Shown here one piece after another: positions 17,986 through 27,472 of a stretch of DNA of 34,486 nucleotides. Numbering within the stretch: position 1 is the stretch's first letter; the number at the start of each line of letters is the position of its first letter. Below the pieces are notes generated by a model, which made no database searches, had not been told where the DNA came from, and saw only the letters and a program-made list of their open reading frames with translations. Position numbers and translations under genes: made by a program. The stretch is from Bacteroidota bacterium (GTDB lineage Bacteria > Bacteroidota > Bacteroidia > Bacteroidales > F082), in the NCBI GenBank assembly GCA_016845105.1, contig JAERTF010000022.1, positions 1 to 34,486 on the forward strand, written 5' to 3'.

Positions 17986-20900
17986 ATGAGAAAAGAAAGT
18001 ATATACCAAGGTAGTAGTGAGATTGTAGATATTCATAACGAAGTGTCTGGTCAATTTGTGGAGATTGATAATGAAAAATTTTATCAAATAAAGAACTACC
18101 ATAATATGCCGGACTTCTTCATAAGCATTGTAAGTAACTCTGATCACTGGATGTTTATATCAAGTAACGGTTCTTTGTCAGCTGGAAGAAAAGATCGTGA
18201 TAATGCTCTGTTTCCATATTATACTGTTGATAAAATTCATGATAATAAGGGTAAAACAGGAAGTAGTACTTGTTTATTGGTAGACAAAAATAACAAGAAT
18301 TTTCTTTGGGAACCCTTTACAAATGAATCTCAGAAATTCTATAATATTTCACGAAATCTTTATAAAAGCACTTTTGGTAATAAGGTAATTTTTGAGGAAA
18401 TTAATACAGATTTGGGATTGAGTTTTAGGTATGGGTGGTACAACACCGACAAATTTGGCTTTGTAAAAAAGTCTAGAATAGTAAATCATAGCACCTCAGC
18501 CGTAGAAATTAGTATATTGGATGGAATAAAAAATATTCTTCCGTATGGTATAGATTATGATTTTCAGAATGAATATAGTAATCTTCTTGATGCCTATAAG
18601 AAAAATGAAAGGATTGAAGGCAGTACATTGGGATTATTTCTATTAAGTTCAATTCCAGTCGATAGAGCTGAGCCCAGTGAAGCTTTAAAAGCAACAACAG
18701 TTTGGTCAGTAGGCTTTAGTAATAAGGTTAATATACTTATTTCTGATTTGCAGGTTCCAAATTTTAAAAAGGGGCATAGTTTGGTACCGGAGTTTGATGT
18801 AAAGGCTTCACGAGGATCGTATTATATCAATTCGCAGCTACTACTTAATCCAAACGATAATAAAGAGTGGTATACCATTGCCGAAATTAATCAGGGAAGC
18901 ACTGACGTATCAAACTTACTGCATACCATTTCTAATACATATAATATCAAGGAGCATATAGATGATGATATAAAAAGGGGTACTTCAATTTTGAAAAAGA
19001 TGGTGTCATCTGCAGATGGTTCACAAGTTACCAATACCGAATTATGCTATGCTCGTCATTATACAAACACCCTATTTAATATTATGCGTGGGGGTATTTT
19101 TTCGAATAATTATGTTATTGAAACAAATGATTTTCTGAAATACTTATTAGAAATTAATATATTGGTTACAAAAGAACACCAATCATGGCTTGAAAAACTA
19201 CCTGAACAAGTGTCGTTTGATGAACTCATTAAAGTTGCAGAAGAAAAGCATGACACTGATTTGCTCCGAATAACCTACGAATACCTTCCCCTTACTTTCA
19301 GCCGTCGACATGGTGATCCAAGCCGACCATGGAATCAATTCTCAATAGAAACTAAAAACAAAGATGGATCAATAAAATTTAACTATGAAGGAAATTGGCG
19401 TGATATATTTCAGAATTGGGAAGCGCTATGCTTTTCATACCCTGAATTTGTTGAAGGCATAATTTGTAAATTTGTAAATGCATCTACCATAGATGGTTAT
19501 AATCCATATAGAATTATGCGAAGTGGAATTGATTGGGAATCTCCGGATCCTGACGATCCATGGTCTTACATCGGGTATTGGGGAGACCATCAAATAATAT
19601 ATCTTCAAAAGCTACTGGAACTATCTGATAACTTTCATCCAGGAAAATTAGATGAGTTTCTAACTAGCGAGATCTTCACTTACGCAAATGTTCCCTATCA
19701 AATCAAATCATATAGCGACATAATTCGAAATCCCAAAGACACTGTTGTCTTCAATTCTGAATTAAATAATAAAATAATCTCTGAAGTTGAACATTTGGGT
19801 GCAGATGCAAGGTTGCTAAAAAACAAGGTCGGAGACCAAATATATAAGGTAAATCTTACAGAGAAAATAGTTGCAACACTCCTATCAAAAATAAGTAACT
19901 TCATACCAGAAGCAGGTATATGGTTAAATACCCAGCGGCCCGAATGGAATGATGCCAACAATGCACTGGTTGGTAATGGCACATCAATGGTTACTCTATA
20001 TTATTTAAGAAGATTCCTGAAATTTTGGAATGCAAAATTCACCTCGGTTTCAATAAGTAAAGTAATTGTAAGCGAGGAGTTAGCCACATTATTTAACAGT
20101 ATTTTCAGTATATTAAAAGACAATATTTCAATATTAAAAAAAGGCTTTAGAGATTCAGACCGACTTTTAATTGCTGAGTTACTTGGTCAGGCACATTCAA
20201 AATTTAGGAATGAAATATATAATTTCTCATTTTCTGGTGAAAAAAATCAGTTGCGAATTACTGAACTAGTTGATTTTACTGAGATTTGCTTAGCATATAT
20301 CGACCAGTCAATTAAGGTTAACAAACGTAAGGATGGCCTATATCATTCTTATAATTTGATCTCCATAAAGGAAACAGGAATATCTGTCCGCAACCTTTAC
20401 GAAATGCTAGAGGGTCAGGTAGCAATTCTAAGCTCTGGATATCTTACAGTTAAAGAAAGTCTCAAAGTACTTGATTGTTTAAAAAACAGTAGTATATACA
20501 GACCTGACCAATATAGTTATATGCTTTATCCAGACAGACAATTACCAAGGTTCTTGGATAAAAACATTATTCCTCATAAACTATTCAAAAGGTCGGTTCT
20601 TTTTAAAAAACTAATTGAAGATGGGGAAACATCCATAATTAAAGTCGACAAACAAGGTGTATATCACTTCAATGGAACATTCAGAAATGCTGACGCCCTT
20701 GAAAAATCACTAAATAATTTAAGAATAGGGAGTTATAGTCATCTTATCGAAAAAGAAAAAGATTTAATACTGGGTATTTACGAAAAAATATTTGATCACC
20801 AATCGTTTACCGGAAGATCAGGAACTTTTTACGGATATGAAGGGTTAGGCTCCATATATTGGCATATGGTCTCTAAGCTTTTATTGGCTACTCAAGAGTG

Positions 20901-21462
20901 TTATTTCAGAGCTATTGATGAAAAAGCTGAACAATCTAATTTGGGAAAGCTAAAAGATCACTATTATGAGATAAAGGCCGGAATAGGTATTTACAAATCC
21001 CCGGATGTCTACGGAGGATTTCCCACCGATGCATATTCACATACTCCATCAAATTCGGGTGTTAAGCAGCCTGGGTTAACAGGACAAGTAAAAGAAGATA
21101 TTATATCTCGCTATGGCGAAATGGGGATATTAGTTTCTGAAGGAAAAATATTATTTGAGACATCATTGTTTAACAGTAATGAAATACTCGATAAAAAACA
21201 TTTATTCGAATATCATACTATTGACGGTGAAATACAAATTATTGAATTAGAAGAGAATCAGGTAGGTTTTACATTTTGCCAAGTGCCAATAATATATAGT
21301 TTTTGTGATAATCAGAGTATTACTATCACTTTTAATAATGATTATGTAGAAACTAGCCTGGGAAATACAATTATTGAAGAATATAGTAACCTAATTTTTA
21401 GTCGCAGTGGAGAAATTAAGTTAGTTGAAGTGAATATAAATAAAAACAGGTATGTCGTATAG
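17986..21462 (+). CDS. GH149-type beta-1,3-oligoglucan phosphorylase
   Basis: This 1158-residue cytoplasmic protein has no signal peptide. It resembles the GH94-clan inverting phosphorylases: an N-terminal beta-sandwich, an (alpha/alpha)6 barrel, and C-terminal sheets. The catalytic general acid is expected at D656 in RPEWNDANN (651-659). Other landmarks are RRHGDPSRPWN from R440, NYEGNWRDIFQNWEAL from N466, 'GFPTDAYSHTPSNSGV' from G1011 and LTGQVKEDI from L1031. Length well above the roughly 800 residues of cellobiose phosphorylases fits GH149, whose members convert beta-1,3-glucan oligosaccharides plus phosphate to glucose 1-phosphate; GH161 is the main alternative. It is 6 bases after an MFS transporter gene and overlaps the next GH17 gene by 11 bases. 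This saves one ATP per phosphorolysed bond compared with hydrolysis. Family assignment is by motif memory, without a search. Confidence 0.82.
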   Translation: MRKESIYQGSSEIVDIHNEVSGQFVEIDNEKFYQIKNYHNMPDFFISIVSNSDHWMFISSNGSLSAGRKDRDNALFPYYTVDKIHDNKGKTGSSTCLLVDKNNKNFLWEPFTNESQKFYNISRNLYKSTFGNKVIFEEINTDLGLSFRYGWYNTDKFGFVKKSRIVNHSTSAVEISILDGIKNILPYGIDYDFQNEYSNLLDAYKKNERIEGSTLGLFLLSSIPVDRAEPSEALKATTVWSVGFSNKVNILISDLQVPNFKKGHSLVPEFDVKASRGSYYINSQLLLNPNDNKEWYTIAEINQGSTDVSNLLHTISNTYNIKEHIDDDIKRGTSILKKMVSSADGSQVTNTELCYARHYTNTLFNIMRGGIFSNNYVIETNDFLKYLLEINILVTKEHQSWLEKLPEQVSFDELIKVAEEKHDTDLLRITYEYLPLTFSRRHGDPSRPWNQFSIETKNKDGSIKFNYEGNWRDIFQNWEALCFSYPEFVEGIICKFVNASTIDGYNPYRIMRSGIDWESPDPDDPWSYIGYWGDHQIIYLQKLLELSDNFHPGKLDEFLTSEIFTYANVPYQIKSYSDIIRNPKDTVVFNSELNNKIISEVEHLGADARLLKNKVGDQIYKVNLTEKIVATLLSKISNFIPEAGIWLNTQRPEWNDANNALVGNGTSMVTLYYLRRFLKFWNAKFTSVSISKVIVSEELATLFNSIFSILKDNISILKKGFRDSDRLLIAELLGQAHSKFRNEIYNFSFSGEKNQLRITELVDFTEICLAYIDQSIKVNKRKDGLYHSYNLISIKETGISVRNLYEMLEGQVAILSSGYLTVKESLKVLDCLKNSSIYRPDQYSYMLYPDRQLPRFLDKNIIPHKLFKRSVLFKKLIEDGETSIIKVDKQGVYHFNGTFRNADALEKSLNNLRIGSYSHLIEKEKDLILGIYEKIFDHQSFTGRSGTFYGYEGLGSIYWHMVSKLLLATQECYFRAIDEKAEQSNLGKLKDHYYEIKAGIGIYKSPDVYGGFPTDAYSHTPSNSGVKQPGLTGQVKEDIISRYGEMGILVSEGKILFETSLFNSNEILDKKHLFEYHTIDGEIQIIELEENQVGFTFCQVPIIYSFCDNQSITITFNNDYVETSLGNTIIEEYSNLIFSRSGEIKLVEVNINKNRYVV

Positions 21463-22336
21463 AAGTGACAAAATATTGGCACTAACAGGAGTAGTTGCTT
21501 TAAATAAAAATGAGTTAGAATTAACTTCGCTTTTTCATGAAGTTCTTGAACATAAAATGCACGGATTATGTTTTAGTCCATATGTGGATGGTCAAAAACC
21601 CGGAACTCAGTTAACCGAGGAACAAATTCGAAGAAGAATTGAAATTATAGCACCAACTACAAAATGGGTTAGGTCGTTTTCATGTACCGAGGGTAATGAA
21701 TTAATTCCAAAAATTGCACATGAGTATGGATTAAAAACTCTTGTGGGAGCATGGTTAGGAGAAGATAAAAGAATTAATGAGAATGAGATTTCAAACCTAA
21801 TCGATTTAGCTAAAAATGGATATGTAGATATTGCAGCCGTTGGCAATGAAGTACTTTATCGTGGTGACTTATCCGAAGATGAATTACTTGGGTATATAAA
21901 ACAAGTTAAGAGTGAAATCAAGGATATTGAGGTTGGTTATGTTGATGCTTATTACGAATTTGAAAATCATCGCAAAATAACAGAGGCCTGTGATATAATA
22001 CTAGCTAATTGTTATCCTTTTTGGGAAGGTTGTAGCATCGAATATTCATTGTTGTACATGAAAGATATGTATGCTAGGGCAACAAAAGCAGCCGCAGGAA
22101 AAAAAGTAATTATTACTGAAACCGGATGGCCAAATTATGGCGAGAAATTTCTTGGCTCCGAGCCTTCAGTTAAAAACGCGCTGGTATACTTTTTAAATGC
22201 TCAACAGTGGTCAGTAGAGGATGAAATAGACATTTTTTACTTCTCTTCATTCGATGAGTCATGGAAAATAGATAGTGAAGGTGATGTAGGTCCTTTTTGG
22301 GGACTTTGGGACAAGAATGAGAAACTTAAATACTAA
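21452..22336 (+). CDS. Cytoplasmic GH17 beta-1,3-glucan-active enzyme
   Basis: This 294-residue single-domain (beta/alpha)8 protein of GH17 starts 'MSYRSDKILALTG', with no signal peptide or lipobox. Acid/base E133 lies in AVGNEVLYRG and nucleophile E223 in IITETGWPNYG; both are the canonical GH17 motifs, so it should be active. GH17 enzymes hydrolyse or transglycosylate beta-1,3-glucans by a retaining mechanism. Its ATG lies inside the last codons of the phosphorylase gene (11-base overlap), so the two are likely translationally coupled and act together in the cytoplasm. It may shorten or rebuild oligosaccharides for the phosphorylase. It is clearly a paralogue of the following lipoprotein GH17 rather than a copy of it. 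Precise action mode is unknown. Confidence 0.87.
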   Translation: MSYRSDKILALTGVVALNKNELELTSLFHEVLEHKMHGLCFSPYVDGQKPGTQLTEEQIRRRIEIIAPTTKWVRSFSCTEGNELIPKIAHEYGLKTLVGAWLGEDKRINENEISNLIDLAKNGYVDIAAVGNEVLYRGDLSEDELLGYIKQVKSEIKDIEVGYVDAYYEFENHRKITEACDIILANCYPFWEGCSIEYSLLYMKDMYARATKAAAGKKVIITETGWPNYGEKFLGSEPSVKNALVYFLNAQQWSVEDEIDIFYFSSFDESWKIDSEGDVGPFWGLWDKNEKLKY

Positions 22337-22366
22337 TTAATTTAACTACAATTAATCGATAATACA

Positions 22367-23440
22367 ATGAAAATGGGAAACTATACAGCATTAATAAGTA
22401 AAGGTAAACTGATACTATTAATCGCTTTAATCGGCCTTTTCTCATGTAATCAAAATACAACCAAACAAGAAATGAATAAAGATAATCGTGAAAACAAGGA
22501 GTTTAAGCAAACAAGTGCTGATTTAATAGCTGGTACTTCAAAAGCGGTATGTTATTCGGGTTTCCGTTCTGGACAGCACCCCGATCGCGGCGATGGAGCT
22601 GTAAATCCTTCCTACGATGAAGTACTTGAAGACCTTCAACTAATTACTGATAAAATGAATTTTAATCTTATCAGAATTTATGATAGTGGTGAAAACTCTG
22701 AAATGGTACTTAAAGTCATTGAAGAGAATAATTTAAATATTAAGGTATTACTAGGGATATGGTTACATGCTGAACTCAGCAATCATGAAACCTGCGCATG
22801 GTTAACCGAACCAATACCTCAGGAAGAGTTATTTCTTAACAAACAGATCAACTTAACGGAGATTGAGAATGGAATTGAACTTGCTAATAATTACAAAGAC
22901 ATAGTTGTTGCAGTAAACGTTGGCAATGAGGCGTTGGTTGACTGGAACGACCATAAGGTTAATACTGATACAATCATATCATATGTATTATATGTAAAAA
23001 GTAAAATAGACCAACCTGTTACAGTAGCTGATAACTATAAGTGGTGGGCTGAACATGGTGCTGATCTTGCTGATGCTGTTGATTTTGTATCCCTGCACAT
23101 ATACCCAGTGTGGGAAGGAAAAGATATAAACGAAGGATTATCCTATTCAATAGCAAATTTTGAGGAAGTACTGAGTAAACTACCTAAAGCAAAATTTGTA
23201 ATTACCGAAGCAGGATGGCCTTCAGTTGCTTCTGAATTTGGAGACAAAGCAACCGCGGAAAAACAGGAGCAGTACTTTCATGAGTTTATGAACTGGTCGG
23301 ATGATATGAATATTACAACTTTTTGGTTTGAAGCATTTGATGAAGACTGGAAAGGCGATCCAAATGATATGATGGGTGCCGAGAAGCATTGGGGTTTATA
23401 TACTGTTGACAGACAGCCAAAGAAAGTAATGAATAATTAA
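22367..23440 (+). CDS. GH17 beta-1,3-glucanase lipoprotein
   Basis: This 357-residue GH17 enzyme is exported as a lipoprotein (LFSC, C27), followed by a polar linker to about residue 50. The catalytic domain is at 55-357. Acid/base E188 is in NVGNEALVDW and nucleophile E281 in VITEAGWPS. 'FWFEAFDEDWKGD' and 'KHWGLYTVDRQPK' near the end are typical of bacterial GH17. Compared with the cytoplasmic paralogue it has extra loops ('GFRSGQHPDRGDGAVNP', 'HETCAWLTEPIPQEELF') that may shape the substrate cleft. It is predicted to act in the periplasm or on the surface on beta-1,3-glucan chains, alongside the GH16 enzymes. It begins 30 bases after the previous stop. Confidence 0.9.
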   Translation: MKMGNYTALISKGKLILLIALIGLFSCNQNTTKQEMNKDNRENKEFKQTSADLIAGTSKAVCYSGFRSGQHPDRGDGAVNPSYDEVLEDLQLITDKMNFNLIRIYDSGENSEMVLKVIEENNLNIKVLLGIWLHAELSNHETCAWLTEPIPQEELFLNKQINLTEIENGIELANNYKDIVVAVNVGNEALVDWNDHKVNTDTIISYVLYVKSKIDQPVTVADNYKWWAEHGADLADAVDFVSLHIYPVWEGKDINEGLSYSIANFEEVLSKLPKAKFVITEAGWPSVASEFGDKATAEKQEQYFHEFMNWSDDMNITTFWFEAFDEDWKGDPNDMMGAEKHWGLYTVDRQPKKVMNN

Positions 23441-23463
23441 AGATTTAAAATAATAATCAATAG

Positions 23464-24924
23464 ATGGTAAGATATAAAACAGCTTCGGAAGATGTTGTCC
23501 CCTTTGGTCAGAAGGTTGCATTTGGATCAGGACATTTAGCAAACCAGTTATTTCCAGCTGCGCTGGGAGTATTCATGGTAGTATTGGTTATGTCGCTAAA
23601 TATGAACCCTGTACTTGCAGGCATACTAGGAGCATTACCACGGTTATTGGATGCACTTACCGATCCAATCATGGGATTTATATCTGATAATACGAAATCG
23701 AAATGGGGTAGAAGAAAGCCATATATTCTACTGGGAAGTGTTATTACTGGAGTATCATTTATGGTTATGTGGCAATTGAACCCCGAAGATTCTCAAGCAT
23801 ATAATTTTGTTTACTTTTTAATAGTATCTATATTCTTCTATATCGGCTATACTATTTTTGCAACACCCTTAATTGGTCTGGGTTACGAAATGACCCCCGA
23901 CTATAACGAACGAACAAGATTAATGGCGGTTTCCCAATGGATGGGACAGATTGCATGGATGATTGCCCCATGGTTCTGGGTTATAATATACGAACCATTA
24001 ATTTTTGAGTCAGCGCCAGAAGGTGCCAGAGAATTATCAATTTGGGTTGGTGCTGTTTGTATGATTCTTGGAATTATGCCGGCACTTTTTAATAAAGAAA
24101 TGATCGTACCAGATAAGGATAAGTTGGCAAACTTATCGTTAAAAGACATGGCTGCCAATACAAAAGAGTTTATTACAGGGATAAAACTTACAATAAAGAA
24201 TAAATCCTTTATGAAACTCTGCGGTGCTACATTCCTTATTTTCAATGGTTTTCAAACCATCGCACAATTTGCTATGTTTATAATTGTATATTATCTTTTT
24301 AATGGCGACAAGGTTGCTGCAGGCACCTGGCCTGCATGGTTTGGAACAATAAGTGCCATGGCAACCGCATTTGTTGTTATTCCCATTATCACAAAACTCT
24401 CAGAAAAAGTAGGCAAGAAAAATGCATTTATCATAGCTACACTTATTTCGATTGTAGGATACGGTCTAAAATGGTGGGGTTTTGACCCTGGTAACCCTTG
24501 GTTAATGTTTATGCCTATCCCATTTTTATCATTTGGTATTGGAGGATTATTTACGCTTATGATGTCGATGACTGCAGATGTATGTGATTTGGATGAACTT
24601 AACAATGGAGAACGTCGTGAGGGTATGTTTGGAGCAGTTTACTGGTGGATGGTAAAACTAGGAACCGCATTAGCACTTCTTACAAGTGGTATAGTGCTAC
24701 AAGTTGTTGGATTCGACCAATCAGTAGATCAACAATCGCTAGAAGCACTTACAAATTTACGGATTGCTGATATTGTAATTCCAATTATCACCGCATTAAT
24801 CGCAATAGCAATTATATGGAAATACAATATAACTGAAGATAGAGCTCATGAAATAAGAGAAGCACTAATTTTACGTAGAGGAAAAGTTAAACATCAGGGT
24901 AATAACAATGTTGATAGCCAATAA
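23464..24924 (+). CDS. GPH-family (MelB-like) sugar symporter
   Basis: This 486-residue inner-membrane transporter of the glycoside-pentoside-hexuronide:cation symporter family has about 12 helices. The diagnostic loop 'LDALTDPIMGFISDNTKSKW' followed by GRRKPYIL is near residues 60-85. 'GYEMTPDYNERTRL' is a family motif before helix 5, and 'DVCDLDELNNGERREG' marks the cytoplasmic loop near helix 11. It would carry gluco-oligosaccharides or gentiobiose/laminaribiose into the cytoplasm with a cation. It lies between the GH17 lipoprotein and GH30 genes. Substrate is inferred from context only. Confidence 0.88.
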   Translation: MVRYKTASEDVVPFGQKVAFGSGHLANQLFPAALGVFMVVLVMSLNMNPVLAGILGALPRLLDALTDPIMGFISDNTKSKWGRRKPYILLGSVITGVSFMVMWQLNPEDSQAYNFVYFLIVSIFFYIGYTIFATPLIGLGYEMTPDYNERTRLMAVSQWMGQIAWMIAPWFWVIIYEPLIFESAPEGARELSIWVGAVCMILGIMPALFNKEMIVPDKDKLANLSLKDMAANTKEFITGIKLTIKNKSFMKLCGATFLIFNGFQTIAQFAMFIIVYYLFNGDKVAAGTWPAWFGTISAMATAFVVIPIITKLSEKVGKKNAFIIATLISIVGYGLKWWGFDPGNPWLMFMPIPFLSFGIGGLFTLMMSMTADVCDLDELNNGERREGMFGAVYWWMVKLGTALALLTSGIVLQVVGFDQSVDQQSLEALTNLRIADIVIPIITALIAIAIIWKYNITEDRAHEIREALILRRGKVKHQGNNNVDSQ

Positions 24925-24934
24925 CTAATACGAA

Positions 24935-26428
24935 ATGAAAGGTTTTAAGTTTTACATATACACTTTAGCAATTGCATTTATCATGGGGTGTAATACACAA
25001 GATAACAAACTATTGGTTGATATTTACGAAACTTCCGCTGATGGTAACAAACTGGAGAAGTTATCAAATTTTTCGATTAAAGGCGATGAAGTAACCATCA
25101 GTTTACTACCTGACGATAAATTTCAAACCATAACAGGTTTTGGTGGATCATTTACCGAATCTTCAGCTTATTTATTGAATAATCTAAGTAAGAAAAACCG
25201 TGATAAGATACTGGAAGCCTATTTTGGAAATGAGGGAGCCAGATATTCTTTAACGCGTACTCATATAAACTCCTGCGATTTCTCGTTGGGAAACTATTCA
25301 TACGCACCTGAAGAAGATGACTTGGCACTAGTTAACTTTACAATAGATGAGGACCGCGACGATCTTATTCCTATGATTAAAGATGCAATGTTAATTTCTG
25401 AGGATGGATTTAAAATAATTGCATCACCTTGGACTGCACCTTCATGGATGAAAGATAATAATGATTATGTGGGAGGGAAACTACTACCTAAATATTATGA
25501 TACCTGGGCATTATTCTTTTCGAAATATTTGGATGCATATAAAAATGAGGGGATTGATATTTGGGGAGTAACCGTTGAAAATGAACCTCTGGGAAATGGT
25601 AATAATTGGGAAAGTATGCATTATACCGCAGAGGAAATGGTTGACTTTGTTAAACATTATTTAGGACCTAAACTTGAAGCAAATGGACAGGATGCAAAAA
25701 TACTTGCCTATGACCAAAATAGAGGAGAGGAATTAATAGAATGGGCTAAGGTTATTTACCAAGATGAAGCCTCTTCGAAATATTTTGATGGCTTTGCCAT
25801 TCACTGGTATGCAAGCACATATGATTGGTTTCCACATTCCTTAAATTTTATACATGAACTAGCTCCTAACAAATATCTTATTCAATCAGAAGCTTGTATT
25901 GATGCTGAAATACCACACTGGAATGACGATGACTGGTATTGGTCGAAAGAAGCAACTGATTGGGGCTGGACGTGGGCTCCAGATGATCAAAAGCCTCTGC
26001 ATCCAAAATACGTACCCGTTTACCGGTATGCCAGAGACATTATAGGTTGCCTAAACAATTGGGTAGATGGATGGGTTGACTGGAATATGGTACTTGATCG
26101 ACAAGGTGGACCCAACTGGTTTAAAAACTGGTGTGTTGCTCCTATAATTGTGGACACTAAATTAGATGAAGTATATTTTACACCATTGTATTATACTTTA
26201 GCACATTTTAGTAAATATATTAGACCAGGTGCGACCCGAATTGGATTTGAAAATCCAGATTCGGAACTAATGATAACTGCTGCACAAAATCCAGATGGTT
26301 CAATTGCTGTTGTCATCTTAAATATGAATGAAGAATCAAAAAATCTGACATTATCACTGGGAAATAAAGCCATTGATTTTAGCATAAGTGCTCAGGCATT
26401 ACAAACTATAATAGTTCCACGTAACTAA
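24935..26428 (+). CDS. GH30 beta-1,6-glucanase/glucosidase-type lipoprotein
   Basis: This 497-residue GH30 enzyme is exported as a lipoprotein (MGC, C19). The catalytic barrel covers about 55-425, followed by a C-terminal beta-sandwich typical of GH30. Acid/base E217 is in TVENEP and nucleophile E319 in IQSEACID. 'TITGFGGSFTESSAY', 'YSLTRTHINSCDFSLGNY' and 'SPWTAPSWMKDN' are strong family motifs, close to the glucosylceramidase-like subfamilies (GH30_1/GH30_3). In beta-glucan PULs of Bacteroidota, GH30 enzymes act on beta-1,6-glucose links. Here it probably removes beta-1,6 branches from laminarin, exposing the main chain to GH16, GH17 and the phosphorylase. The subfamily and exo or endo mode cannot be settled by eye. 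Confidence 0.9.
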   Translation: MKGFKFYIYTLAIAFIMGCNTQDNKLLVDIYETSADGNKLEKLSNFSIKGDEVTISLLPDDKFQTITGFGGSFTESSAYLLNNLSKKNRDKILEAYFGNEGARYSLTRTHINSCDFSLGNYSYAPEEDDLALVNFTIDEDRDDLIPMIKDAMLISEDGFKIIASPWTAPSWMKDNNDYVGGKLLPKYYDTWALFFSKYLDAYKNEGIDIWGVTVENEPLGNGNNWESMHYTAEEMVDFVKHYLGPKLEANGQDAKILAYDQNRGEELIEWAKVIYQDEASSKYFDGFAIHWYASTYDWFPHSLNFIHELAPNKYLIQSEACIDAEIPHWNDDDWYWSKEATDWGWTWAPDDQKPLHPKYVPVYRYARDIIGCLNNWVDGWVDWNMVLDRQGGPNWFKNWCVAPIIVDTKLDEVYFTPLYYTLAHFSKYIRPGATRIGFENPDSELMITAAQNPDGSIAVVILNMNEESKNLTLSLGNKAIDFSISAQALQTIIVPRN

Positions 26429-26438
26429 CATAATACGC

Positions 26439-27431
26439 ATGAGAAAACTAATACTGATTACTGTAATACTTCTATTAGGCATAAACAATCTAGATGCTGA
26501 TGTGGTTTCCTATTCGGGACGTCAAATTCTGGTTAATGGTGTACCATATTTAATTAAAGGAGTTTGTTATCATCCAGTACCAAAAGGAAGTGATAAAAGG
26601 AACTTTGAAAACTTGACTGAAGATCTGTATTTGATGAAAGAGGCGGGTATAAATACCATCAGGGTTTACATGCCAATAACTGAAAAACATGTTCTTGATG
26701 AAATACATAAAGCTGGACTCAAGGTTATTGTGAGCTTCGGATACAACCAAGGGGGCCAAAATGATATTCTTTCTGGATCCTTTATTAACTATATAAACAC
26801 CTATAAAGATCACGATGCTATACTGTTTTGGGAACTAGGAAATGAATATAATTATCATCCTGAGTGGTTTGATGGTGATTTAAAAAATTGGTATACAGCA
26901 CTAAACAATGCAGCTAATCTTGCTCACAAAAACGACCCAAACCATATTGTTGCGACAGCCCACGGTGAACTGCCCGATCAGCTTGCTCTAAGTATGTGCC
27001 CTAATATTGATATATGGGGAATGAATGTTTATCGATGGGATAACCCTGGAGAAATATTTGGGGAATGGAAAAATATAAGCAAAAAACCTATGTATTTATC
27101 AGAAGCAGGTGCAGATAGCTATATGTCTGCAGAGTTAGCTGGTTATAAAAAAGGTAGCAATCAAAGAGCACAGGCCGATGCAAATAGGAGCATTCTAGTA
27201 TCAGTTTTCGAAAACCAGGAAGTATGTTCCGGTGTTGCTCTTTTTGCATTTATTGATGAGTGGTGGAAAGCTGGCAGCAATAATACACAAGATCCCGGTG
27301 GATGGGCTCCGAAAAGTAGTGGTGTTCCATATGATGGTGCACCAAACGAAGAACATTGGGGAATAATAGATCTAGACCGTGAAAAAAAGATGACATATTA
27401 TGTTGTGAAGGAAATATATAATTCTCAATAA
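26439..27431 (+). CDS. Exported clan GH-A glycoside hydrolase, family uncertain
   Basis: This 330-residue protein has a signal peptide (residues 1-20) and one (beta/alpha)8 barrel. It opens with 'ILVNGVPYLIKGVCYHPVPK', as in GH2/GH5-like barrels. The acid/base is probably E136 in LGNEYNYHPEW and the nucleophile E222 in YLSEAGADSY, the clan GH-A spacing. 'WGMNVYRW' and 'FAFIDEWWKAG' line the expected sugar cleft, and 'EHWGIIDLDREKK' closes the barrel as in GH17 and GH5 relatives. Candidates are GH2 TIM-only, GH5-, GH72- or GH158-like enzymes; the last two act on beta-1,3-glucan, which would suit the locus. It follows GH30 by 10 bases. Family and activity remain open. Confidence 0.65.
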   Translation: MRKLILITVILLLGINNLDADVVSYSGRQILVNGVPYLIKGVCYHPVPKGSDKRNFENLTEDLYLMKEAGINTIRVYMPITEKHVLDEIHKAGLKVIVSFGYNQGGQNDILSGSFINYINTYKDHDAILFWELGNEYNYHPEWFDGDLKNWYTALNNAANLAHKNDPNHIVATAHGELPDQLALSMCPNIDIWGMNVYRWDNPGEIFGEWKNISKKPMYLSEAGADSYMSAELAGYKKGSNQRAQADANRSILVSVFENQEVCSGVALFAFIDEWWKAGSNNTQDPGGWAPKSSGVPYDGAPNEEHWGIIDLDREKKMTYYVVKEIYNSQ

Positions 27432-27472
27432 ATTAGTAGCATATATATTTGATTTTGTGATATTAGATAAAT

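Noticed and set aside
17986..21462. Cellobiose or laminaribiose phosphorylase (GH94) identity
   Set aside because: At 1158 residues it is far longer than GH94 enzymes, and the RRHGDPSRPWN segment fits GH149 better; a search is needed to exclude GH161.
23901..24605. Two minus-strand frames of 114 and 104 codons
   Set aside because: They are antisense to the GPH transporter and have no recognisable domain or start context.
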